DNA from: Hymenobacter sp.
GTDB lineage: Bacteria > Bacteroidota > Bacteroidia > Cytophagales > Hymenobacteraceae
NCBI GenBank assembly: GCA_028288445.1
Contig: JAQBNT010000082.1
Coordinates: 1 to 64,000 of the forward strand
Direction: 5' to 3'
DNA length: 64,000 nt
Each line of letters begins with the position of its first letter. Within the stretch, counting starts at the first letter, position 1. Below, piece by piece: positions 57,429 through 64,000 of this stretch. The position numbers and the translations under genes were made by a program. Under the pieces are notes generated by a model. The model had not been told where the DNA came from, ran no database searches, and saw only the letters and a program-made list of their open reading frames with translations.

Positions 57429-58742
57429 TCAGGTCGTGGCGTATAGCTCTTCCACTTCGGCCACCACAAAGGTGCTGCCGCCGATGAAAACCACGTCACC
57501 AGCGCCAGCGGCACTGCGGGCTGCTGCTACCGCCGCCGCCACCGAACCATATGCCTGCCCTTGCAGGCCCAGCCCTGCTCCTTGCGCTGCCAGTTCGCCA
57601 GCTGGCAAGGCCCGGGGAATATTAGCTGCGCAGAAGTAATAAATGCCTTCATTCGGCAATAGGGCCAGCATTGAGGCTACATCTTTATCATTCACAGTCC
57701 CGATTACCAAATGTAAACGCTCATGTGGAAGCCGTTGTAATTGAGTGACCACCGCTTTGAGCCCGGCCGCATTATGCCCCGTATCGCAAACCACCAACGG
57801 CTGGCGGCCGATGATGCTCCAGCGCCCACGCAGGCCCGTGAGGGCCGTCACCTGGCGCAAACCGGCCCGCACGGCCGCTTCCGTGATGCGGAAGCCCAGA
57901 GCCCGCAGCTCATCCAGCGTAGCCAGCACACCGGGCAGGTTGAACTGCTGGTAGTCGCCGGGTAGCCCCAACTCGGCATTGGGCAGGTAGGGACGGCCGT
58001 GCTGGCTGATTTTCAATGGGCGCAGGCCGGTTTCAGGGGAAGGCTCAGCGGCAAATGCTGCCTGATAGATTTGGTCGGCAAAAACGAGGTGCGCGAGTTT
58101 AGCTGCGGCTTCGTTCCGAAACACCTCCGCTACTTCGGGCTGGGTCTGGCTGACAACGGCCGGCACTCCCGGTTTTATGATACCAGCTTTTTCGCCTGCT
58201 ATTTCAGGCAAAGTATTGCCGAGCAGCGCTTGGTGGTCGAAGCTGATGTTGGTAATGAGCGACACCAGCGGCGTGATGATGTTCGTCGAATCAAACCGGC
58301 CTCCGAGACCTACTTCCACGATAGCAATGTCCACGCGCTGCTGCGCAAAGTAATCGAATGCAAGCGCTACGCACATCTCAAAAAAAGATGGCTTGATTTC
58401 TTCAAACAACGGCCGCCAGCGCGCCACCCATTCTACCAAATAGGCCGGGGCCAGCACCTGCCCATTCACCCGAATCCGCTCCGTGAACTCGCGCAGGTGC
58501 GGCGAAGTATACAGGCCTACCTTGTAGCCGGCCGCCTGAAGCACCGCCGCCAGCAGGTGCGAGCTGCTGCCCTTCCCATTGGTGCCGGCCACGTGCACGC
58601 TCCGGAACTTCCGCTCCGGGTGGCCCAGCGCTTCGGCTAGCGCTAAGGTATTGCCGAGGCCTTTTTTAAAGCCTGCCGCCCCTAGCCGCTGAAACATGGG
58701 CAGTTGCTCGTAGAGGTAAGTAAGGGTTTCTTGATAAGTCAC
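57429..58742 (-). CDS. folC: Bifunctional folylpolyglutamate synthase / dihydrofolate synthase
   Basis: From the GTG at 58742 (MTYQETLTYLYEQLPMFQRL) the product has 437 residues. Mur-ligase features are clear: P-loop VHVAGTNGKGSSSHLLAAVL, SPHLREFTERIRVNG, IVEVGLGGRFDSTN, and the C-terminal domain with VVCDTGHNAAGLKAVVTQL. It adds glutamate residues to folates. The nine upstream codons to 58769 show no homology. It follows the TonB gene after a terminator. Confidence 0.95.
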   Translation of the reverse strand: MTYQETLTYLYEQLPMFQRLGAAGFKKGLGNTLALAEALGHPERKFRSVHVAGTNGKGSSSHLLAAVLQAAGYKVGLYTSPHLREFTERIRVNGQVLAPAYLVEWVARWRPLFEEIKPSFFEMCVALAFDYFAQQRVDIAIVEVGLGGRFDSTNIITPLVSLITNISFDHQALLGNTLPEIAGEKAGIIKPGVPAVVSQTQPEVAEVFRNEAAAKLAHLVFADQIYQAAFAAEPSPETGLRPLKISQHGRPYLPNAELGLPGDYQQFNLPGVLATLDELRALGFRITEAAVRAGLRQVTALTGLRGRWSIIGRQPLVVCDTGHNAAGLKAVVTQLQRLPHERLHLVIGTVNDKDVASMLALLPNEGIYYFCAANIPRALPAGELAAQGAGLGLQGQAYGSVAAAVAAARSAAGAGDVVFIGGSTFVVAEVEELYATT

Positions 58743-58800
58743 AGGGCAGCGAAAACGGGAAGAAAGCACAAATTAACTGCTTTTCGGTCTGAAACCCACG

Positions 58801-58838
58801 AAAAAGCCCCGCCGCCTGCTAGCAGACGGCGGGGCTTA
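58801..58838 (-). terminator. Terminator after the TonB-like gene
   Basis: AAGCCCCGCCG pairs with CGGCGGGGCTT; on the minus strand a T-run follows. It separates the tonB-exb group from folC. Confidence 0.92.
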
Positions 58839-58856
58839 CAAGGGCCTTCGGGGAAG

Positions 58857-59741
58857 CTATTTGACTGAAAACTTGAACGTGTAAAAACCCGTTGCGCCCC
58901 CGGGGGCCGAATTGGTTTTGATAAAATTGGTATCGAGCAGCTTGTCACGGCACAGCTTTTCCTGAGCCGGCGACACGTTTCCCGAAACCTTGGTTACCGA
59001 TTCTACCTCGCCATCGGCCGCAATCTTGATTTTGAAACGAATCACGCCCGAATTGTCGTCCACCGCCTCCACCACCGGCTTGCTCTCGAAACGCCAGCCA
59101 CTCATTTCGAGGCCACCACTGCCGGGGCTGCTGCCGCTGCCGCCCCGGCCGGGGGCGCCGTAGAGTGCGGTTGCATCGAGCGTGCCGTTCGGGTCCCCCT
59201 GGTCACCCACGGTACCGGGGCGGTCGCCGTTATTGTTGCCCGTGGGCGTGTTGCTGGTGCCGTTCACGCCGTTGCCGCCGCCGGTAGCGCTGCCTTTGGG
59301 GGCAAACGTCACGGCCACTTTGCGGGGCACTTTGGGCGCGGCTTTTACTTCTTCCTTGGGCGGCGCGGGCGTTTCAACCGGCGCTGCCGATACGGGGCTT
59401 TCCTCGGCCTCGCTGGTGATTATCTTCTCCTGCGAGGGTGGCGTGGGGTCGGGCGTGGCCACGTCTACGGGACGCGGCTGCGGGTCGGGACTGGCCTGGG
59501 GCGGGCGGCTGTCCTCGCGGTTGGGCGAGTTATTGGCCGTGGCCATGCTCTGCACATTGCCGGAGCCTGCCTCGTCGAGGCCGTAGTTTAACTCCACGCC
59601 ATCGCCACCGCCCAGCGAGGCCAGCGGCGGATTTGGGCCTTTAAAAACGGAGAAAATGAACAGCAGCAACAGCACCCCGTGTACTACCAGGGTGCCAATC
59701 AGGCCTTCGCGGCGGTGCGGTTCTTGATAGTCGATAGCCAT
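58857..59741 (-). CDS. TonB-like energy transducer
   Basis: The 294-residue product has one N-terminal membrane anchor (GLIGTLVVHGVLLLLFIFSV), a long Pro/Glu-rich periplasmic linker with Gly-rich parts, and a small C-terminal domain (SGVIRFKIKIAADGEVESVT... TGFYTFKFSVK) like TonB C-termini. With ExbB and ExbD, encoded directly upstream, it would couple proton motive force to outer-membrane receptors. The C-terminal domain is short, so a TolA-like role is possible. Confidence 0.78.
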   Translation of the reverse strand: MAIDYQEPHRREGLIGTLVVHGVLLLLFIFSVFKGPNPPLASLGGGDGVELNYGLDEAGSGNVQSMATANNSPNREDSRPPQASPDPQPRPVDVATPDPTPPSQEKIITSEAEESPVSAAPVETPAPPKEEVKAAPKVPRKVAVTFAPKGSATGGGNGVNGTSNTPTGNNNGDRPGTVGDQGDPNGTLDATALYGAPGRGGSGSSPGSGGLEMSGWRFESKPVVEAVDDNSGVIRFKIKIAADGEVESVTKVSGNVSPAQEKLCRDKLLDTNFIKTNSAPGGATGFYTFKFSVK

Positions 59742-59774
59742 GATGCAGTGTGTGCTTTACCAGCTAAAAACGGT

Positions 59775-60194
59775 CTATTTAGCAGCCGCTTGCTGGGCTT
59801 GGGTGGCCATCACCATCTTCAGCTTGAGCCGGTTGCCAATCTCTAAAATGTCAACCAGCTTCTGAACGTTCAATGAGGCATCAACGCGCAGCACCACGGT
59901 GGGCTGCTCGGTGGTTGGCGCATTGCCCACCAAGGCAACCAACTCGGGCTCCACGTTGGCGGGCGCTACGGGCTTTTTGTTGACGAAGTATTGCCCGGCC
60001 GCATCCACCGAAATGGTAATGGGTTGCTTCATCACCTGCTTGCTGGATTTAGCATTCGGCAGCAACAGCTTAATTACGTTGGGGTTAACCAACGTCGAGG
60101 CAATCAGAAAGAACAACATCAGGAAGAACATGATGTCGTTCATGGCCCCGGTTTCGACGTGCGACGTGAGACGGTGACGGCGGGAAAGATTCAT
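59775..60194 (-). CDS. ExbD/TolR-family proton-channel subunit
   Basis: The 139-residue product has a single membrane helix (MNDIMFFLMLFFLIASTLVN) with the essential Asp at its start and a periplasmic domain (TISVDAAGQYFVNKKPVAPA). Works with the ExbB-like protein encoded upstream. Separated from it by a palindromic repeat; 33 bp from the TonB-like gene. Confidence 0.92.
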   Translation of the reverse strand: MNLSRRHRLTSHVETGAMNDIMFFLMLFFLIASTLVNPNVIKLLLPNAKSSKQVMKQPITISVDAAGQYFVNKKPVAPANVEPELVALVGNAPTTEQPTVVLRVDASLNVQKLVDILEIGNRLKLKMVMATQAQQAAAK

Positions 60195-60210
60195 TCTTTT
60201 TCAATGAAGA

Positions 60211-60285
60211 ATGAGGAATGAAGAATGAGGAATTCGGAACCGCCGCTTTGGCCAATTCTTCATTCCTCATTTTTCATTCCTCATT
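60211..60285. repeat. Palindromic repeat of the GAATGAGGA family (second copy)
   Basis: Left arm about 60211-60233, right arm 60263-60285, one mismatch. Composed of the same words as the palindrome at 30820-30885. It lies between the exbB- and exbD-like genes, within a probable operon. Confidence 0.75.
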
Positions 60286-60289
60286 ATAA

Positions 60290-60988
60290 TTAATTATCCT
60301 GCAGAATATCCATGAACTCAATGGCCGAGTTTTCCATGCGGAACACCATGCGCTCGACCAGAATGCTCAGCCAGTGATAGCCAACGTGGGCAATGATGCC
60401 GACGATAAGACCCGTAGCCGATGTTACCAGCTTGACGTACAGACCATCAGCCACCTGCGGAATACCGAACTCCTTGGTGGCGGCGATGGAATAGAAAATC
60501 TTGATAACCCCGATGATGGTACCCACGAAGCCAATCATGGGTGCGATGCCGGCGATGATGCCCAGGATGCTGATGTTCTTTTCGAGGCGGGCGATTTCAA
60601 TCTTGCCCACGTTCTCCACGCTGGTTTCGATTTCCTTCAGCGGCAGGCCAATGCGACGGAGTCCTTTCTCTACCATGCGGGCCAGTGGCGAGGAGTTCTG
60701 CGCGCAGTAGAGTTTGGCCCCGGCCAGGTCACCCTTCACCATGAGCGAGCGGATGCCGGCCATGAAAGCATCGGGGTTGCCGGCGGCCCGGCGGATGGTG
60801 AAGTAGCGCTCGATGATGATGTAAACCGAGAGAATCGAGAGAGCTACCAGCGGAATCATTATCAGTCCGCCGCGTAGCAGTAGGTCGATGACGGGAACAC
60901 TGGTATCGGCAATGGGGGCAGCAGCAGCGGCGGCAGTATTAACAGTATCGGCAGCGGCAGGAACCACTTGCAGGAGGAATACGGACAT
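60290..60988 (-). CDS. MotA/TolQ/ExbB-family proton channel
   Basis: The 232-residue product has three membrane helices (LIMIPLVALSILSVYIIIER, ISILGIIAGIAPMIGFVGTI, VTSATGLIVGIIAHVGYHW) with the typical GxxxAxxxxPMxGxxGT pattern of ExbB/TolQ. It forms a pentameric channel around ExbD. The N-terminal extension of about 25 Ala-rich residues is like a signal or a Bacteroidota-type extension. Preceded by the SPOR gene (8 bp). Confidence 0.92.
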   Translation of the reverse strand: MSVFLLQVVPAAADTVNTAAAAAAPIADTSVPVIDLLLRGGLIMIPLVALSILSVYIIIERYFTIRRAAGNPDAFMAGIRSLMVKGDLAGAKLYCAQNSSPLARMVEKGLRRIGLPLKEIETSVENVGKIEIARLEKNISILGIIAGIAPMIGFVGTIIGVIKIFYSIAATKEFGIPQVADGLYVKLVTSATGLIVGIIAHVGYHWLSILVERMVFRMENSAIEFMDILQDN

Positions 60989-60996
60989 GCGGACGG

Positions 60997-62226
60997 TTAA
61001 AATTTCAAGGTATTGTAGTCACAGTGCGTGCTCATGCGCAGGCGCTGGGCTTCGCGCTGGGCCGAGGCCATGTCGGGGTAATCGGCAGCCGTGAGGCGGA
61101 ACAGCCGGCTGCCGAAGGGCGGCAGGATGATATGCGAGGCGTGGCCGCTTTTGGCCAAAAGCTTGCGGCCCTGTTCGGCACCGGCCAGGCTGCGGTAAGC
61201 TCCGGCAATGACGTAGAAACGACCCGTGCGGCTTTTAATTGTCACGGTGCTGGCCGTGGTGGCCGGGGCTTTGGCTCGAACAGGGGCTGCTACTGGCGCT
61301 AGAGGAGTAGCAGTGGAAACCACGGGCGTATTGCTGGCAACTGCTTTGGGTACGGCTGACGCAGCTTCCGCTACGATTGGTGCAGCACTGATTACTGCTT
61401 TCGGAGTTTCCTTTTTAAGTGGCAGGCTGGCCTTAGCACTGCTGTCGCCTACCATTTCCGGCACGGGCTGCGCAGTGGTACTCTCCACCGGCGTCATGCC
61501 TTCTGTAGGGCTGGCACTGCTGTTGGCGGTGGTGCTGTAATCTTGCTGGCTTAGCGTGGCCTGCTGGGGCTCCGTGATGATTGGGGTGGTAATGGCAGGC
61601 TGGCGCTGCGCCCATTCCCACTGCGGCATGGCGGCCTGCCAGCTTACGGGCAGATAGCCGGCCTTCAGCGCAACCTGATAGTTGGCCAGCAGCAGCAGAC
61701 TTGCGGCCACGGCAATGATGCTCGCCGGCAGCAGGCGCGCCAGCGTGGAACGACGGGCACCGCCGCTGCGCAGGATGGGCTGCGGGCTTTTGACGCGGGC
61801 ATCAGCGACGCGCACGGGGCGGGCGGCCAGTTCCGGCAGGCCAAAGGCGGCGGCCAGCAAATTATCTGTCCCGGTGTATTCAAAAGCGAGGCCTCGGCCG
61901 GCAGCCCGGCGGAAAATGCCGATGCCCGGTAGTTCGGTCCGGTTGGTTTCGTTGAGTTCCTGTTGGAGGCCGGCCACGGCGGTGCGCACGGCTTCGCGGG
62001 CCTGCGCAATGGACAGGCCCAGATGCTGGCTCAGGGCGTCAACCAGCAGGCCGTCGTTGCGGGTAAGGGCCTGGTTGAAGGCCACCAGTTTGGTGGGCGG
62101 GCTCAGGGCCTGGCGGCCGGGCTGCGCGCGGGCCGGCGACACATCGGCCACAAGTCCCCCGAAGTCCGGAATAATCACGCAATCGTGGTCACGGAGCAAG
62201 GGGCGAATGTGGTCAGCGAGGTGCAT
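60997..62226 (-). CDS. HU/CCDC81-domain and SPOR-domain protein
   Basis: The 409-residue product has an N-terminal HU-like CCDC81-type region (MHLADHIRPLLRDHDCVIIP, then LPGIGIFRRA), one membrane helix near residue 180 (LLPASIIAVAASLLLLANYQ), a long low-complexity periplasmic linker and a C-terminal SPOR domain (RFYVIAGAYRSLAGAEQGRK). SPOR domains bind peptidoglycan stripped of stem peptides at the division site. The combination is a Bacteroidota type; cytoplasmic HU-like part and periplasmic SPOR part would link two compartments. Eight bases before exbB-like gene. Confidence 0.85.
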   Translation of the reverse strand: MHLADHIRPLLRDHDCVIIPDFGGLVADVSPARAQPGRQALSPPTKLVAFNQALTRNDGLLVDALSQHLGLSIAQAREAVRTAVAGLQQELNETNRTELPGIGIFRRAAGRGLAFEYTGTDNLLAAAFGLPELAARPVRVADARVKSPQPILRSGGARRSTLARLLPASIIAVAASLLLLANYQVALKAGYLPVSWQAAMPQWEWAQRQPAITTPIITEPQQATLSQQDYSTTANSSASPTEGMTPVESTTAQPVPEMVGDSSAKASLPLKKETPKAVISAAPIVAEAASAVPKAVASNTPVVSTATPLAPVAAPVRAKAPATTASTVTIKSRTGRFYVIAGAYRSLAGAEQGRKLLAKSGHASHIILPPFGSRLFRLTAADYPDMASAQREAQRLRMSTHCDYNTLKF

Positions 62227-62378
62227 ATGCGGGACTTGGGAATTCTGAGACGTGGCAACCTGACCTTTGCAAGCATTGAGAAAATTGAATATCCGAAACC
62301 AGAGGCATCAACCCGAGGCTGGCCTGCTTCAATTCTTAACATTCAAGTTCCCAAGACCCTAAGACCCCAAGTTCCCTA

Positions 62379-64000
62379 TCAAAAGGTGTAAGTAGCTCCG
62401 CCCAATACGTTAATACCTTTCACGGGATACCCGTAGAAACGCTGGTACTGCCGATTGGCGAGGTTGTTACCCATTGCAAAGATGGATATTTTTGGCGTAA
62501 TGCGGTAGTCGGCGCGCAGATTCAGGTCGATAATCGGGTCGGTGGCGCGGTAAAAATCGGCTACCCGGGCGGCCCCGACGGCAGTAGCCGGCCGGTAGCT
62601 GATGCCGTAGCTGGCCGCGAAGAAGTAGCCTTCCACGCCTACCATCAGCTTGTCGAAAACGTTGTAGGTACCGAACACCGAGCCCTGAAACTCGGGGCGG
62701 TGAAACGGCTCCGGCAGGTTTTTGAGGGCGTACCTGTTGTAGTCAACTCGAGTGCCGAGGCGGAATTTTTCGGCCGCGTTGTAGAGCAATTCGCCGTGGA
62801 TATTCAGCACGCCGGTTGCGTTCTGGTCGTACACGAGGTCGAACATGGTGGGGTCAATGGGATTATTGAGGTAGAAAAACAGGTTGCGGTCGAGGGCGTA
62901 GGTCGCCTTCACGTTGAACTCCAGGCCCCGGGCGGGCGTGGACGTGAAGCCGGCGTATATAGTGGGCCCGCGGTGCGTATCGGCCACGTTCAGGCTGCTG
63001 TTCAGCCAGGGATTTTCAGTGGTAAGGTCGTAACGGGTTACACGCTGCAAAGCACCACCCAAACCGGCGTAAACCGTGAATTTTTCGGGCTCAATGGTGT
63101 AGCCCAGGCGCACAGCCGGGTACACGACGCCCTTGCTCACATTGGTGGTGGTATCGGATGAATAGCCCAGCGTAGCCCCCAGCGAGAAAGCAATATTTTT
63201 ATTGATAAACTCATAGGCCGGCGTAGCCTGCACAAAGGTGCGGGTGCGATTTATTTCGCCGGGGCCAGGCACTGGTAAAATAACGTTTCCGGTTCGCACT
63301 GATTTATCCGAGATAAAGGAGGCATCGGCGGCCACCGTGATGCGGCTGGTTTCGCCCAGGGTGTAGCCCACTTTGGCGTTCAGGCGCACGTCGTTTTCGG
63401 AAGCCGAGAAATTATCGGCCCAGTAGCGGTAGCCGATGCCGGCATCGTAAGTCAGTTGCTGCTCGGGGTCGCGGTTGTGGGCGTAGGCCTTCACGGCGAA
63501 GCGGTTGAACGTCTGCTTTATATCGCCGGACTCCGGCGCTACCACCGGGCTGCCGTTGGCGGCTTTCTCATAGCCGTAGAAGTTGTAGCGCTCCCGGCCA
63601 AAATCCAGCGTGGCCCCGAAGGCCCCGGTGCCCCGGTAAAGCTCGCCCATGAGGTGGGCGCTGGTTTCCGACATCCGGGAATTCTTGCCGTCCACTGGCC
63701 CCTGAATGGAGCTTACGTGTTTGATATCCAGCCCGTAGGCGTGGTCGGTATTGCGGGTACTGTGGAAATAGCCGCGCCCGTAAAAGGTGCCGTAGTTGCC
63801 GATGGCCGCCTTCACGAAGTTGCCGGTGAGCGGCGTGGGCTCCTCGGCCCGGATGGTGAGTACCTTCACCGAGGGCGTAAGCCGGTCGGCGGGCAGGCGG
63901 AAATCGGGGAAGGTATAGGCCACCTTGCGCTCAACTTTGGGCGGGGCGGGCAGCTTGATTTTATCGAAGTTGCGGGTGGCTTCGGGCAGCTGGTTCACCC
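62379..64000 (-). CDS. TonB-dependent receptor-like outer-membrane barrel (5' end outside window)
   Basis: The frame is open to the window edge, so the start lies beyond base 64000; the GTG at 63998 is probably internal. The visible 539 residues are barrel sequence with alternating strands (FYGRGYFHSTRNTDHAYGLD, KVGYTLGETSRITVAADASF, LFYNAA-type strands) and end VKGINVLGGATYTF with the terminal Phe. It probably belongs with the tonB/exbBD group downstream. The N-terminal plug, which would settle the family, is not visible. Confidence 0.75.
   Translation of the reverse strand, partial: VNQLPEATRNFDKIKLPAPPKVERKVAYTFPDFRLPADRLTPSVKVLTIRAEEPTPLTGNFVKAAIGNYGTFYGRGYFHSTRNTDHAYGLDIKHVSSIQGPVDGKNSRMSETSAHLMGELYRGTGAFGATLDFGRERYNFYGYEKAANGSPVVAPESGDIKQTFNRFAVKAYAHNRDPEQQLTYDAGIGYRYWADNFSASENDVRLNAKVGYTLGETSRITVAADASFISDKSVRTGNVILPVPGPGEINRTRTFVQATPAYEFINKNIAFSLGATLGYSSDTTTNVSKGVVYPAVRLGYTIEPEKFTVYAGLGGALQRVTRYDLTTENPWLNSSLNVADTHRGPTIYAGFTSTPARGLEFNVKATYALDRNLFFYLNNPIDPTMFDLVYDQNATGVLNIHGELLYNAAEKFRLGTRVDYNRYALKNLPEPFHRPEFQGSVFGTYNVFDKLMVGVEGYFFAASYGISYRPATAVGAARVADFYRATDPIIDLNLRADYRITPKISIFAMGNNLANRQYQRFYGYPVKGINVLGGATYTF

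Overview
The window looks like chromosomal DNA of a high-GC member of the Bacteroidota, most likely Hymenobacter or a close relative (inference). The support is promoters of the Bacteroidota type (TAnnTTTG, sometimes with TTG about 19 nt upstream), a TamL-type Omp85 lipoprotein, a DUF349 protein, an HU/CCDC81-SPOR protein beside ExbB/ExbD/TonB, and several outer-membrane barrels. Gene density is high, strands switch often, and convergent genes are usually separated by strong hairpin terminators.

Layout. 0-9 kb: the 3' end of a 2-oxoacid dehydrogenase E1 gene, tamL, a SpoU RNA methyltransferase, an ECF sigma factor with a probable membrane partner, two small outer-membrane barrels, and a CLC-F type fluoride exporter preceded by a fluoride riboswitch. 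9-14 kb: a tandem-hairpin intergenic array, then a copper cassette (Met/His-rich outer-membrane protein and CopA ATPase). 14-31 kb: a FAD oxidoreductase, an MFS transporter with a decayed copy of its 3' end nearby, kynA, a serine dehydratase, a TolC/HlyD efflux pair without a pump, gpsA, glycosyltransferases, Maf, DUF1015 and pdxH. 31-38 kb: YqgE, DUF349, tRNA-Thr with a broken tyrosine recombinase next to it, an ASCH-like protein, a PAP2 phosphatase and an HD hydrolase. 38-44.7 kb: gyrA, a TPR protein, an AT-rich island and an orphan low-GC gene. 44.7-52.5 kb: a complete histidine operon. 52.5-64 kb: a TonB-dependent receptor, rpe, a TrpF-like barrel, trmB, folC, the TonB/ExbD/ExbB/SPOR group and a partial outer-membrane receptor.

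The histidine operon is the most informative region. It reads hisG, hisD-hisC (fused in one frame), hisB, hisH, hisA, hisF, hisIE. Upstream lies a consensus promoter and a short reading frame with six histidine codons in seven positions, whose stop codon sits inside a perfect hairpin. This is the expected form of a histidine-sensing leader peptide. Between hisB and hisH are two mutually exclusive AT-rich hairpins. The second clear regulatory system is the fluoride riboswitch with its CLC-F gene.

Mobile traces are modest: an integrase pseudogene beside tRNA-Thr, and three families of dispersed intergenic palindromes. No rRNA, CRISPR array, intact insertion sequence or prophage was seen.
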